64,000 nucleotides of DNA from Rahnella inusitata (GCF_003263515.1 NZ_JYDE01000014.1:1-64000), one strand, 5' to 3'; counted from the first letter of the stretch, positions 9,260 to 17,060 are shown. Translations and numbers: made by a program. Notes: generated by a model not told the origin, from the sequence alone.

Positions 9260-9871
9260 ATGAAAGTTCGTACCGAAGCCCGCCGGGAGGCGATTGTCGA
9301 AGCCGCCGCCACGTTGTTTAAAGAAACGGGCTATGAGCGCGCGTCCATGAATGAGCTGGCCAGACGCCTCGGCGGTTCCAAAGCCACGCTGTACAGTTAT
9401 TTTCCTTCCAAAGAAGCGCTGCTGGTTGCCGTGGTGAAAGCCTGCACCACCGGGCATCTTTCGGAAGCGGTCAACGGTCTCGCCGCGCCGTTCCCGAGTC
9501 TTGATTTAGAAGACGTACTGACGCGCTTTGGCGAAAGAATGCTGCTGGTGCTGACCAACGACGGCGAGGCGCTAGCGGTTTACCGCATGGTAATCGCCGA
9601 AGCCGGGCATTCCGATATCGGCATGCTGTTTCACGACTCCGGACCGGGTGAGGCTATTCAGGCGCTGGCCGGATTTATGGCGATAGCGATGGAAAAAGGG
9701 CAAATGGCGCAGGCCGACGCACTTCTGCGTGCGCAGCAATTTCTGGCGCTGGTCACAGCGGAAACCAATATGCGGCTTTATCAGCAAAACCCTGCGCCGC
9801 TGGAGATCGCCGAGATCCGCCAGCTGGTTCTTAATGCCGTCGATATGTTTTTACGCGGTGGGGTGCGTTAA
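9260..9871 (+). CDS. TetR/AcrR-family transcriptional regulator
   Basis: A 203-residue protein with an N-terminal TetR helix-turn-helix (residues about 8-55, segment MNELARRLGGSKATLYSYF) and a C-terminal all-helical ligand domain containing a TetR_C-like AefR-type segment. ATG 9260 is chosen because AGGAG at 9250-9254 is correctly spaced for it. The GTG two codons upstream would overlap this ribosome site. A perfect palindrome at 9192-9208 is the likely operator. It is followed by the siderophore-interacting protein gene on the same strand after 68 bp, but that gap contains its own palindrome, so co-transcription is uncertain. The ligand is unknown. Confidence 0.88.
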   Translation: MKVRTEARREAIVEAAATLFKETGYERASMNELARRLGGSKATLYSYFPSKEALLVAVVKACTTGHLSEAVNGLAAPFPSLDLEDVLTRFGERMLLVLTNDGEALAVYRMVIAEAGHSDIGMLFHDSGPGEAIQALAGFMAIAMEKGQMAQADALLRAQQFLALVTAETNMRLYQQNPAPLEIAEIRQLVLNAVDMFLRGGVR

Positions 9872-9893
9872 GAGACTTGCGTAAAATATTCCT

Positions 9894-9905
9894 AAGATAT
9901 ATCTT
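9894..9905. promoter_or_regulatory. Palindrome AAGATATATCTT, candidate PadR (YqjI-type) operator
   Basis: A perfect 12-bp inverted repeat lies 35 bp upstream of the siderophore-interacting protein gene. PadR-family repressors such as E. coli YqjI bind AT-rich palindromes of this kind at the yqjH promoter. The assignment is by context. Confidence 0.5.
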
Positions 9906-9939
9906 TCAAGGCAACTGATTCCCTGAAAGAGAAAACAAT

Positions 9940-10728
9940 ATGGAACAACCTCGTCAAGATTCCCCTGCTGCAAACCTGCCGGTTCGTGTAAAAAACGAAC
10001 TGGCTTTTCGCGCGCTCACCGTCAAACGCAGCGAAAGCGTGGCGGGTTGTTTTAAACGCATCGTCCTCAGCGGTGAAGACCTCAAAGGCTTCAGTTCACG
10101 CGGCTTTGACGATCACATCAAACTGTTTTTCCCTGCCACACCGGGCGATGTCATCACCGCGCCGGTCGCGACCGAAGAGGGCATTGTCTGGGGCGAAGGC
10201 CCGCGTCCGCTGAACCGGGAATACACGCCGCTGCACTTTGATGCGCAAGCCAACGAGTTGACGCTCGATTTTTATCTGCACGACGGTGGCGTTGCCAGTG
10301 AATGGGCTGCTGCCGCGAAGCCTGGCGACCCACTTATCATCGGCGGTCCGCGCGGTTCACTCATCATTCCGACTGACTATCAGTGGCAACTGTATCTTTG
10401 CGATGAAACCGGTCTGCCGGCACTGAAACGTCGCCTTGGCGAACTGAAACAGGCGGCAAGTGACGCGAAAATCACCGTGCTGGTGAAAACCAAAGACGCC
10501 GGTTGCGAAAACTATCTGCAAGATGAAGCAGATTTTACTATCGAATGGGTTATCGGCGGCGAAGCGCTGGTGCAAAAGGTAAAAAGCCTGACGCTGCCGG
10601 ACAGCAATTACTATGTCTGGGCGACTGGCGAAGGCAAGCTGGTGAAAGGGCTGAATGATTATTTCACCGTTGAGCAGGGGCTGGATCCGGCATATGTCCG
10701 CTGCGTGGCGTACTGGCACGATAAATAA
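9940..10728 (+). CDS. Siderophore-interacting protein / NAD(P)H-dependent ferric-chelate reductase (YqjH/ViuB family)
   Basis: The 262-residue protein has an FAD-binding domain with the SIP signature (RSESVAGCFKRIVLSG, GFDDHIKLFFP) and a C-terminal SIP domain ending in the usual VRCVAYWHDK. This family reduces ferric siderophores in the cytoplasm to release iron. The stop codon overlaps the start of the PadR gene (TAATG), so the two are translationally coupled. In E. coli the homologous pair yqjH/yqjI is divergent. Here it is a one-strand operon, which suggests the repressor controls its own reductase operon. FAD and NAD(P)H use is inferred from the family. Confidence 0.88.
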   Translation: MEQPRQDSPAANLPVRVKNELAFRALTVKRSESVAGCFKRIVLSGEDLKGFSSRGFDDHIKLFFPATPGDVITAPVATEEGIVWGEGPRPLNREYTPLHFDAQANELTLDFYLHDGGVASEWAAAAKPGDPLIIGGPRGSLIIPTDYQWQLYLCDETGLPALKRRLGELKQAASDAKITVLVKTKDAGCENYLQDEADFTIEWVIGGEALVQKVKSLTLPDSNYYVWATGEGKLVKGLNDYFTVEQGLDPAYVRCVAYWHDK

Positions 10729-11213
10729 TGCTGATGAACAAACAACACCGCCGCGAAAGGATGTTTGAAACCGGAGATATCCGGTTACTGATGCTGCATT
10801 TTTTACAGCAGCGTCCGGCACACGGTTATGAACTGATCAAAGCAATAGAAGAATTAGCCAAAGGTGAATACACGCCGAGTGCCAGTATTATTTATCCGAA
10901 TCTGACGTTTCTGGAAGAGCAGGCGTTAATCACGTCAAGCCAGGAAGAGGGCGGAAAGAAACAATACGCGATCACGGCCGAAGGCGCAGAATCGCTGGCG
11001 CAGCAGGGCGAATTGCTGGATTCAGTGACTGAGAAACTGCATTCGCTGGCGATATTATCCAATAACCGCAGTATTCCTGAAATGCAGCGTGCGATTAATA
11101 ATATCCGCATGGCATTAAACCTGCGGCTGGCCAAAGGTCCGATCGAGCAAGATACGCTGTATAAAATTACCGATGCATTGGATCGCGCGACGAAAGAAAT
11201 TGAGCGCAGCTGA
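10728..11213 (+). CDS. PadR-family repressor, YqjI-like but without metal-binding N-terminus
   Basis: The 161-residue product aligns by eye with E. coli YqjI over the winged helix (HGYELIKAIEELAKGEYTPS, IIYPNLTFLEEQALIT, EEGGKKQYAIT) and the C-terminal dimerisation helices. YqjI is a nickel/iron-responsive repressor of yqjH. Its His/Cys-rich N-terminal metal-binding extension is absent here: only about 12 residues precede the winged helix, and none of the Cys/His clusters. Start ATG 10728 overlaps the preceding stop; ATG 10734 and 10761 are alternatives. Repression of the upstream reductase gene is likely. The signal sensed is open. Confidence 0.85.
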   Translation: MLMNKQHRRERMFETGDIRLLMLHFLQQRPAHGYELIKAIEELAKGEYTPSASIIYPNLTFLEEQALITSSQEEGGKKQYAITAEGAESLAQQGELLDSVTEKLHSLAILSNNRSIPEMQRAINNIRMALNLRLAKGPIEQDTLYKITDALDRATKEIERS

Positions 11214-11235
11214 TGCCATAACAGGTGATAAAAAG

Positions 11236-11266
11236 AAAAAGCCTCCGGTTAATCTGGAGGCTTTTT
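11236..11266. terminator. Bidirectional intrinsic terminator (padR / map)
   Basis: AAAAAGCCTCC and GGAGGCTTTTT form a perfect 11-bp stem with a 9-nt loop. It has T-runs in both directions and lies between the convergent PadR and methionine aminopeptidase genes. Confidence 0.92.
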
Positions 11267-11280
11267 GCTTTTACAGGGCA

Positions 11281-12081
11281 TTAATTATCTTCAGGCCAGG
11301 GCGTCAGGATTTCATATCCGTCTTTAGTCACCGCCACCATATGCTCCCACTGTGCAGACAACGAGTGATCTTTAGTCACGACCGTCCAGCCATCGCCGAG
11401 CACTTTATTCTGCTTCTTACCGGCGTTAAGCATCGGTTCGATGGTGAACAGCATGCCTTCCTGCAAGACCAGACCGCGACTTTTCTCACCGTAATGCAGT
11501 ACCTGCGGATCTTCGTGATAGCCCATACCGATGCCGTGACCGCAATATTCTTCAACGATGGAAAATCCTTCGCGGTGTGCGACGGCGGCAATGGCAAAAC
11601 CCACATCACCCAAGGTCGCGCCCGGACGCACGACTTCAATCCCGGCCATCATCGCTTCGAGCGTGGTATCCACCAGGCGGCGAGCCATAATGCTCGGTTC
11701 ACCGGCGTAATACATCCGGCTGGTGTCGCCGTACCAGCCGTCTTTGATCAGTGCGACGTCAATATTGACGATATCGCCTTTTTTTAGCGCTTTGTCCGAA
11801 GGGATGCCGTGACAAATCACATGGTTAACGGACGTACAGACGGTTTTTTCGTAGCCGTGGTAGCCAATGTTCGCCGGAATTGCCTGCAATTCGTTGACGA
11901 TATAATCATGGCAAAGGCGGTCCAGCTCATTGGTGGTCACGCCAGGCACGACGTGCGGTGTGATCATATGCAGAACGCGGGCGGCCAACTGCCCGGCGAT
12001 GCGGGCTTTCTCAATACCTTCCGGCGTTTTGATCATCCGGTTATTGTTCACAAAGTACTTGCTGTCTAAACCATTATTCAT
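11281..12081 (-). CDS. map: Type I methionine aminopeptidase (probable second copy)
   Basis: A 266-residue MetAP-I that removes N-terminal methionine from nascent proteins. All metal-ligand motifs are present: DVALIKDGWYGDTSRM, GHGIGMGYHEDP, EGMLFTIEPM and WEHMVAVT. ATG 12081 is chosen because AGGAAGG lies just upstream; the in-frame ATG eight codons earlier has no such site and does not match the family N-terminus. The gene overlaps the ParD-like gene by 8 bp, and they share one promoter. The housekeeping map gene normally lies beside rpsB, so this copy in an antitoxin-like operon is probably a paralogue. That inference cannot be tested within the window. Confidence 0.9.
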   Translation of the reverse strand: MNNGLDSKYFVNNNRMIKTPEGIEKARIAGQLAARVLHMITPHVVPGVTTNELDRLCHDYIVNELQAIPANIGYHGYEKTVCTSVNHVICHGIPSDKALKKGDIVNIDVALIKDGWYGDTSRMYYAGEPSIMARRLVDTTLEAMMAGIEVVRPGATLGDVGFAIAAVAHREGFSIVEEYCGHGIGMGYHEDPQVLHYGEKSRGLVLQEGMLFTIEPMLNAGKKQNKVLGDGWTVVTKDHSLSAQWEHMVAVTKDGYEILTPWPEDN

Positions 12082-12328
12082 TACTTGCCTTCCTGTGTGT
12101 GCCACCCACGTTTAACAGCGTGCGGATACTGCCGGTATTTTCATCAGATTCCATGCTGCACTGCACCAGCAGGCGCGAAATTTCACTGTGCGTCATATCA
12201 GGATGCGTCTCCATCAGCATGCCAATTTTCATCCAATGTTCCGCCTGCGCATTCATCGAGCGTGTATAGGCCAGACTGGCGATGCGCAGATTTTCATGCA
12301 TCAGTTCTGAAATCTTGATGATACCCAT
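12074..12328 (-). CDS. ParD-like small protein (ParD_like antitoxin family)
   Basis: An 84-residue protein whose N-terminal half (MGIIKISELMHENLRIASLAYTR and AEHWMKIGMLME) matches the ParD-like family of ribbon-helix-helix-type proteins. It is the first gene of a two-gene operon with methionine aminopeptidase, overlapping it by 8 bp. No ParE-type toxin is adjacent. The 30-bp inverted repeat just upstream (12343-12372) would suit autoregulation. Whether it acts as an antitoxin or as a regulator of the second map gene is unknown. Confidence 0.8.
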   Translation of the reverse strand: MGIIKISELMHENLRIASLAYTRSMNAQAEHWMKIGMLMETHPDMTHSEISRLLVQCSMESDENTGSIRTLLNVGGTHRKASNE

Positions 12329-12342
12329 CGGGTTACCTCAGC

Positions 12343-12372
12343 AGTATACGAATTATATATGAACCGTATACT
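12343..12372. promoter_or_regulatory. Inverted repeat upstream of the ParD-like gene
   Basis: AGTATACG and CGTATACT are separated by 14 bp, and each contains the palindrome GTATAC. The site lies 15 bp upstream of the ParD-like start codon, overlapping its probable promoter. It is a candidate autoregulatory operator. Confidence 0.6.
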
Positions 12373-12420
12373 ACGCCGAAAGGTGGGGATCCTCAACTCT
12401 TGGCGGCCAGGAAAAGTAAA

Positions 12421-12449
12421 ACGCCTCCGGCCAGAAAGGACGGAGGCGT
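12421..12449 (-). terminator. Intrinsic terminator of the MxKDx gene
   Basis: ACGCCTCCG and CGGAGGCGT form a 9-bp stem with an 11-nt loop. On the minus strand it is followed by a T-rich stretch, 26 bp after the stop of the MxKDx repeat gene. Confidence 0.8.
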
Positions 12450-12474
12450 GACAAAAAGGCAGACTGCGCGAAAC

Positions 12475-12747
12475 TTACTGGCTGGACGTGTCTTTTTTCA
12501 TGGCATCTTTTGACATGGAGTCTTTCGACATCGTGTCTTTTTTCATGTGATCTTTCGACATTTTGTCTTTCGACATACAGTCCTTACTCATACTGTTTTT
12601 CGCCATTGAATCTTTGCTCATGCCGTCCTTTTTCATGCAGTCTTTCGACATGCTGTCTTTTTTCATCATCGCATCAGCCGCGTAGGTGGTGCTCACTGCG
12701 CCCATCATCAGACAGGCAGACATCATTATTGCGGTTAACTTTTTCAT
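12475..12747 (-). CDS. Periplasmic pentapeptide MxKDx repeat protein
   Basis: The 90-residue product has a cleavable signal peptide (residues about 1-23, ending TYAAD). The rest consists of about twelve tandem five-residue units of pattern M-x-K-D-x (MKKDS, MSKDC, MAKNS and similar). This matches the described penta-MxKDx repeat family of small exported proteins of unknown function. The repeats alternate basic and acidic residues and contain two cysteines. It is monocistronic with its own terminator. The next gene downstream on the plus strand is divergent. Metal binding or stress roles have been suggested for related proteins, but nothing here proves one. Confidence 0.85.
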   Translation of the reverse strand: MKKLTAIMMSACLMMGAVSTTYAADAMMKKDSMSKDCMKKDGMSKDSMAKNSMSKDCMSKDKMSKDHMKKDTMSKDSMSKDAMKKDTSSQ

Positions 12748-12800
12748 AGTATTTCCTTCTTTAGGGTCTTGATAAGGTAAGAGTATGGGTTTTGGAGGAT

Positions 12801-13604
12801 TTAACTTCCGCCGAACCAGTTGTAGCCCTGATCTTCCCAGTAGCCACCGGTAAACTTATTGGTAATTTCAATCACTTCGATGTGTTTCGGATTCTTGTAG
12901 CCAAGCTTGGTAGGCATTCTCAACTTCATCGGGAAACCGTATTTGCGCGGCAAAATCTGCCCGTCATAAGTCAGCGCCAGCAGAGTTTGCGGGTGCAGCG
13001 CGGTCGCCATGTCGATACTGGTGTAATACTCATCGGCACATTTGAAACTGACGTATTCCGCGCTGAGATCGGCGCCAATCAGGCGCAGAAAATCTCCGAA
13101 CGGTACGCCGCCCCATTTACCGATGGCGCTCCAGCCTTCGACGCAAATGTGCCGCGTCACCTGGCTGACCTGCGCCATTTTGTAGAGCGTCGGCAGCGAC
13201 CACTCGCGTTTGTCCAGCGCCAGACCGGCGACTTTCAGGCGCCAGGCGTTACCATCAATGTCTGGCGCATCGTCTTCGGCGTAAAAAGCGTTAAACGGGA
13301 ACGGGCGGGTGATCATTGATTCGGCGTACTCCGGCGCGAGGCGCACGGAGCCAAACAGCCAGCCCTGAACGCGGTCGTTAAAACCGGAGATTTTGCCCAG
13401 CGCGGTTTCCACGCTGGCGTTATCACTGATGTCACAACCGGTCAGCATCGCTACGCCACCGAGTGTCAGCCCGCGTTGTAAGAACAGGCGGCGCGAGGGC
13501 GCATCCAGCTGACGAACAATTTGTTTCTGCGCTTCCTGCACAATCGCTTCGCTGTCGGACGGGCTAAAAATCTGGCTGATGCTTTTCTTGATGATGTTTT
13601 TCAT
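12801..13604 (-). CDS. Molybdopterin-dependent oxidoreductase, sulfite-oxidase/YedY family
   Basis: A 267-residue protein with an oxidoreductase molybdopterin domain. The molybdenum-ligand cysteine is in RHICVEGWSAIGKWGG at about Cys154. The N-terminus has a twin-arginine-like segment (SRRLFLQRGLTLGG) followed by an LTGC sequence, suggesting Tat export and possible lipidation. The cytochrome b gene 9 bp upstream probably supplies electrons, as MsrQ does for MsrP. A two-component system is divergent from this pair, similar to HprRS beside msrPQ in E. coli. Length is below MsrP (about 334 residues), so a methionine-sulfoxide substrate is not assured. Confidence 0.85.
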   Translation of the reverse strand: MKNIIKKSISQIFSPSDSEAIVQEAQKQIVRQLDAPSRRLFLQRGLTLGGVAMLTGCDISDNASVETALGKISGFNDRVQGWLFGSVRLAPEYAESMITRPFPFNAFYAEDDAPDIDGNAWRLKVAGLALDKREWSLPTLYKMAQVSQVTRHICVEGWSAIGKWGGVPFGDFLRLIGADLSAEYVSFKCADEYYTSIDMATALHPQTLLALTYDGQILPRKYGFPMKLRMPTKLGYKNPKHIEVIEITNKFTGGYWEDQGYNWFGGS

Positions 13605-13613
13605 GTGTTTTCC

Positions 13614-14240
13614 TTAACGTCCGCGGATCATGGCGATCAGCGTTTTCGGCACCAGCGCCACCATCACCAGATGCAGCACCACAAACCCCACCAGCGACGC
13701 CATCGCCAGAAAATGCACATAGCGCGCCGTGTCGTAACCCCCCATCAGTTCACGCAGCAACGGAAACTGTACCGATTTCCACACCACCAGCCCGGAAAGC
13801 ACCAGCACGATGCCGTCGAACATCACGAACAGGTAAGCGGCGCGTTGCACCATGTTGTAGTGACGCAGATCGTCATGTTGCAGCTTGCCGCGTAATGCCG
13901 CCCGCAGATCGTTGAAAATGCCGCGCGGCGTCAGCGGCCAAAACTTCTGTTTCATTCGGCCTGTGAAAATGTTCATCAGCAGGTAAAACACGCCGTTAAA
14001 CCCGAACAGCCACATCCCGGCGAAATGCCACTGAATCGCGCCACCCAGCCAGCCGCCGAGCGTCACTGTGGACGGGAAATCAAAATCAAAAAGCGGCGAT
14101 GCGTTATAAATCTGCCAGCCGCTGGTCACCATGATCAGCACCGCCAGTGCATTCAGCCAGTGAGTCAGGCGCAGCCATAAAGGGTGAACCGTGACCGGTT
14201 TGCGTGTCGCGACCGGAGGTAATTCTGTGTGTATCGTCAT
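13614..14240 (-). CDS. Cytochrome b/b561-type membrane protein, partner of the Mo-oxidoreductase
   Basis: The roughly 208-residue protein has four to five predicted membrane helices (for example LTHWLNALAVLIMVTSGWQI and VHFLAMASLVGFVVLHLVMVAL), with histidines placed as in di-heme b561 proteins. ATG 14240 (MTIHTELPP) is preferred over an in-frame Met 24 codons upstream. The extra residues are polar and resemble leader sequence. It is the first gene of a two-gene operon, with 9 bp to the molybdopterin enzyme, and probably passes quinol electrons to it in the periplasm. Confidence 0.85.
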   Translation of the reverse strand: MTIHTELPPVATRKPVTVHPLWLRLTHWLNALAVLIMVTSGWQIYNASPLFDFDFPSTVTLGGWLGGAIQWHFAGMWLFGFNGVFYLLMNIFTGRMKQKFWPLTPRGIFNDLRAALRGKLQHDDLRHYNMVQRAAYLFVMFDGIVLVLSGLVVWKSVQFPLLRELMGGYDTARYVHFLAMASLVGFVVLHLVMVALVPKTLIAMIRGR

Positions 14241-14393
14241 GATGTCAGCCCGCCATCTTTCCCGTTGATGTAACGAGTATTGGGCGGATTTGTTCCCGAA
14301 GACCTCACGCAAAGTTAAATTAAATGTGATAACTCTGTGGCATGCGCTTGTGTAGACTCAGGGAAGGGTTTGGAAGATCGGGTTGAGAAGAAA

Positions 14394-15116
14394 ATGGATA
14401 AGACCAGGAAGATTTTGATCGTGGAAGACGACGGCGATATCGCCGATTTACTGAGCCTTCATCTGCGCGATGAAGGCTATGAGATAACCCACGCCGCCGA
14501 CGGCAATCTGGGCGTGGCGTTGCTGGAAAAGGGCGGCTGGGATGCGTTAATTCTCGATCTGATGTTGCCAGGCGTCGACGGGCTGGAGATCTGCCGTCGC
14601 GCCCGTAACATGACGCGGTACACGCCGATCATTATTATCAGCGCCCGTTCCAGCGAAGTGCACCGCGTGCTCGGGCTGGAGCTGGGTGCGGACGACTATC
14701 TGGCCAAGCCGTTCTCCATGCTTGAACTGGTGGCGCGGGTCAAAGCGCTGTTTCGCCGTCAGGAAGCGATGAGCCGCAACATGAAGATGGATGCGGGGAC
14801 GTTGAGTTTCACCGGGCTGGTGATCGATCCGATTGCGCGCGAAGTGATTCTCAACCATCAGCCGGTGGAACTGACGCCGCGCGAGTTTGATCTGCTGTAT
14901 TTCTTCGCCAAAAATCCCGGCAAAGTCTTTTCACGTCTCAGTTTGCTCAATCAGGTCTGGGGCTATGAACACGAAGGGTATGAGCACACGGTGAACACTC
15001 ACATCAACCGGCTGCGCATCAAAATAGAAACCAATCCGGCCGAGCCGGAACGTATTCTGACCGTGTGGGGCAAAGGGTATAAATTCGCGTCTTCTGCTGA
15101 AGAGGCACAAGGGTAA
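14394..15116 (+). CDS. OmpR-family response regulator
   Basis: A 240-residue protein with a receiver domain (phospho-acceptor Asp55 in LILDLMLPGVDG, conserved Lys in DDYLAKPFSM) and a winged-helix effector domain (LTPREFDLLYF, VNTHINRLRIKIE). ATG 14394 (MDKTRKILIVEDD) is chosen over an upstream in-frame Met because it starts at the normal receiver boundary and has GAGAAG upstream. It lies 3 bp before the histidine kinase gene. It is divergent from the molybdopterin/cytochrome pair, which it probably regulates. Confidence 0.92.
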   Translation: MDKTRKILIVEDDGDIADLLSLHLRDEGYEITHAADGNLGVALLEKGGWDALILDLMLPGVDGLEICRRARNMTRYTPIIIISARSSEVHRVLGLELGADDYLAKPFSMLELVARVKALFRRQEAMSRNMKMDAGTLSFTGLVIDPIAREVILNHQPVELTPREFDLLYFFAKNPGKVFSRLSLLNQVWGYEHEGYEHTVNTHINRLRIKIETNPAEPERILTVWGKGYKFASSAEEAQG

Positions 15117-15119
15117 ATC

Positions 15120-16586
15120 ATGAAAAATCTCACGCTGGCACAAAGACTGACACTGGTATTTACGCTGCTGCTGCTCGCCTGCTGCGCACTATCCGGCTAC
15201 ATGCAGGTGCGTTCGAGCAATCAGTACAGTCAGGCGGTGATCCAGCGTTTGTCGGCGAATCTGGCGACGCAGATCGCGGCCAACAATCCGCTGCTGAGCC
15301 AGGGCGAATGGGATCCGAAAGCGGTGCATGCGCTGTTCAATCAGCTGATGGCGGTGAATCCCAGCGTCGAGGTTTATCTGCTCGATAACAACGGCAACAT
15401 CGTCGGTAATGCTGCACCGGCAGGCCGGTTGCAACAGCAAAAAATCGATCTCAAACCGGTGACTGCGCTGTTGCAGGGCGCAAAAATGCCGGTCTATGGC
15501 GATAATCCGCGGGATCCGCAAACACGTCAGGTTTTCAGCGCCGCACCGTTGCAAGCGGACGGTGTGACCAAAGGCTACGTCTACATCGTTTTGCTCGGCG
15601 ATGAATACACCGCGCTGGCCAGTGATGCGCAATATCAGTCGGCGATTTATCTGGCGCTGCGGTCTATGGGGCTGGTGGCGCTGTTTGGCCTGCTGGCCGC
15701 CGCGCTGGCATTCCGCTGGGTAACGCGTCCGGTGCGTAAACTGACCGCTCAGATTGCGCAGCTCGACAGCGGCGGGATGGACGCCATTCAGTCGCTGGCG
15801 AAAAGTGAACCGCCCGCCGGTGCGCCGCGCGATGAAGTGTCACAGCTGCAACAGGCGTTTATCGCGCTGGCAAAACGTATCGATCAGCAGTGGCAAAGCC
15901 TGATGGTGCAGGATCAGCAGCGCCGCGAGTTTATCGCCAATATTTCCCACGATTTGCGCACGCCGCTGACCTCGTTGCACGGCTATCTGGAAACGCTGTC
16001 GGTGAAATCTGACCAACTGAGCAACGAAGATCGCCAGCGTTACCTGAACATCGCCCTGACGCAGAGTAAAAAAGTCGGGCGTCTGGCGCAGGAACTTTTC
16101 GAACTGGCGCGGCTGGAATACGGCGTCGTGAAGCCGCAAAAAGAGCCGTTCTCGCTGTGCGAACTGGTACAGGATGTGTTTGCGAAATTCGAACTGGCGA
16201 CCGAAACACGCGGGCAAAAACTGCTGGCGGATATCACTCCCGGCATTCCGCTGGTGAATGCTGATCTCGGCATGATCGAACGTGTGCTGACCAATCTGCT
16301 CGACAACGCCATCCGCCACACGCCGGAAGGCGGTACTATCGAAATCAAACTGTGGAAAAGTGAAGGGCAGGTGATGGTGCAACTGAAAGATTCCGGGCCG
16401 GGTATCGCGCCGGAGCTGAAAGACAGTCTGTTCGTTCGCCCGTCAATCCTCAGCGCCAATAAACATCGCGCAGGCGGCCTCGGGCTGATGATCGTCCGCC
16501 GTATTTTGCAGTTGCACGGCAGCGATATCCGGCTTATCGAAGAACCGAAACGCGGCGCGTGTTTTCAGTTTTCTGTGCCGGTGTAG
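15120..16586 (+). CDS. Membrane sensor histidine kinase
   Basis: A 488-residue sensor with a transmembrane helix at about residues 10-30, a periplasmic sensing domain of about 140 residues, a second helix near 178-200, and a HAMP linker (RWVTRPVRKL). The HisKA domain carries the phospho-accepting His277 in NISHDLRTPLTS. The HATPase_c domain has an N-box (NLLDNAIRHTPEGG) and G-boxes. It forms a pair with the upstream OmpR-type regulator. The signal is unknown. Position beside a periplasmic molybdoenzyme suggests oxidative or redox stress, by analogy with HprS. Confidence 0.92.
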   Translation: MKNLTLAQRLTLVFTLLLLACCALSGYMQVRSSNQYSQAVIQRLSANLATQIAANNPLLSQGEWDPKAVHALFNQLMAVNPSVEVYLLDNNGNIVGNAAPAGRLQQQKIDLKPVTALLQGAKMPVYGDNPRDPQTRQVFSAAPLQADGVTKGYVYIVLLGDEYTALASDAQYQSAIYLALRSMGLVALFGLLAAALAFRWVTRPVRKLTAQIAQLDSGGMDAIQSLAKSEPPAGAPRDEVSQLQQAFIALAKRIDQQWQSLMVQDQQRREFIANISHDLRTPLTSLHGYLETLSVKSDQLSNEDRQRYLNIALTQSKKVGRLAQELFELARLEYGVVKPQKEPFSLCELVQDVFAKFELATETRGQKLLADITPGIPLVNADLGMIERVLTNLLDNAIRHTPEGGTIEIKLWKSEGQVMVQLKDSGPGIAPELKDSLFVRPSILSANKHRAGGLGLMIVRRILQLHGSDIRLIEEPKRGACFQFSVPV

Positions 16587-16619
16587 CAGACTGCATTATA
16601 ATCAGCCTTAACTCGCTGA

Positions 16620-16663
16620 CTGGACGACCAGAGATTCGGCTTAATTATTCAGGGACGACCCTG
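16620..16663 (+). promoter_or_regulatory. Guanidine-II (mini-ykkC) riboswitch
   Basis: Two small stem-loops with identical ACGA loops are present: CTGG-ACGA-CCAG at 16620-16631 and CAGGG-ACGA-CCCTG at 16650-16663, separated by 18 nt. This is the diagnostic mini-ykkC layout (two hairpins with ACGR loops). It lies 21 nt before the start codon of the small multidrug/guanidinium exporter gene, just before its ribosome site. Guanidinium binding would expose translation of the exporter. Confidence 0.93.
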
Positions 16664-16684
16664 GCATTCTTAAAAGGAAACATC

Positions 16685-17005
16685 ATGGCCTGGGTATATC
16701 TGTTTTTTGCAGGAATTTTCGAAGTCGTCTGGTCGGTGGCGATGAAAGAGTCCCACGGGTTCAGCCGCCTGGTTCCCAGCATCATCACCATCGTTTTCAT
16801 GTTACTTAGCTTCGCTCTGCTCTCTATCGCGATGAAAACGCTGCCGCTCGGCACGTCTTACACCGTCTGGGTGGGTATCGGCGCGATCGGCGCATTTATT
16901 CTCGGCGTGACGATGTTTGGCGAAAGCCTCAATCCGCTGCGCGTCATCGCCGCGCTACTTATTTTTGCCGGCGTTGTGCTGCTGAAGTTTGCGACGAAGG
17001 AATAA
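16685..17005 (+). CDS. gdx: Guanidinium exporter of the SMR family (Gdx/SugE)
   Basis: A 106-residue four-helix small multidrug resistance protein with Glu13 in the first helix (FFAGIFEVVWSVAMKES) and the SugE/Gdx signature in helix 2-3 (LSIAMKTLPLGTSYTVWVGIGA). These proteins exchange guanidinium for protons across the inner membrane. ATG 16685 follows AAAAGGAAAC. The start given by the longest reading frame is about 42 codons earlier but would run through the riboswitch. Control by guanidine is supported by the upstream riboswitch. Confidence 0.93.
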   Translation: MAWVYLFFAGIFEVVWSVAMKESHGFSRLVPSIITIVFMLLSFALLSIAMKTLPLGTSYTVWVGIGAIGAFILGVTMFGESLNPLRVIAALLIFAGVVLLKFATKE

Positions 17006-17025
17006 GGGCAGGGGAAAAATGCAGG

Positions 17026-17052
17026 AAGCCGCTCAGAAGAGCGGCTTTTTTG
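17026..17052 (+). terminator. Intrinsic terminator of gdx
   Basis: AAGCCGCTC and GAGCGGCTT form a 9-bp stem with an AGAA loop followed by TTTTTT. It lies between gdx and the convergent HipB-like gene and may serve both. Confidence 0.92.
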
Positions 17053-17060
17053 TTTGATAA

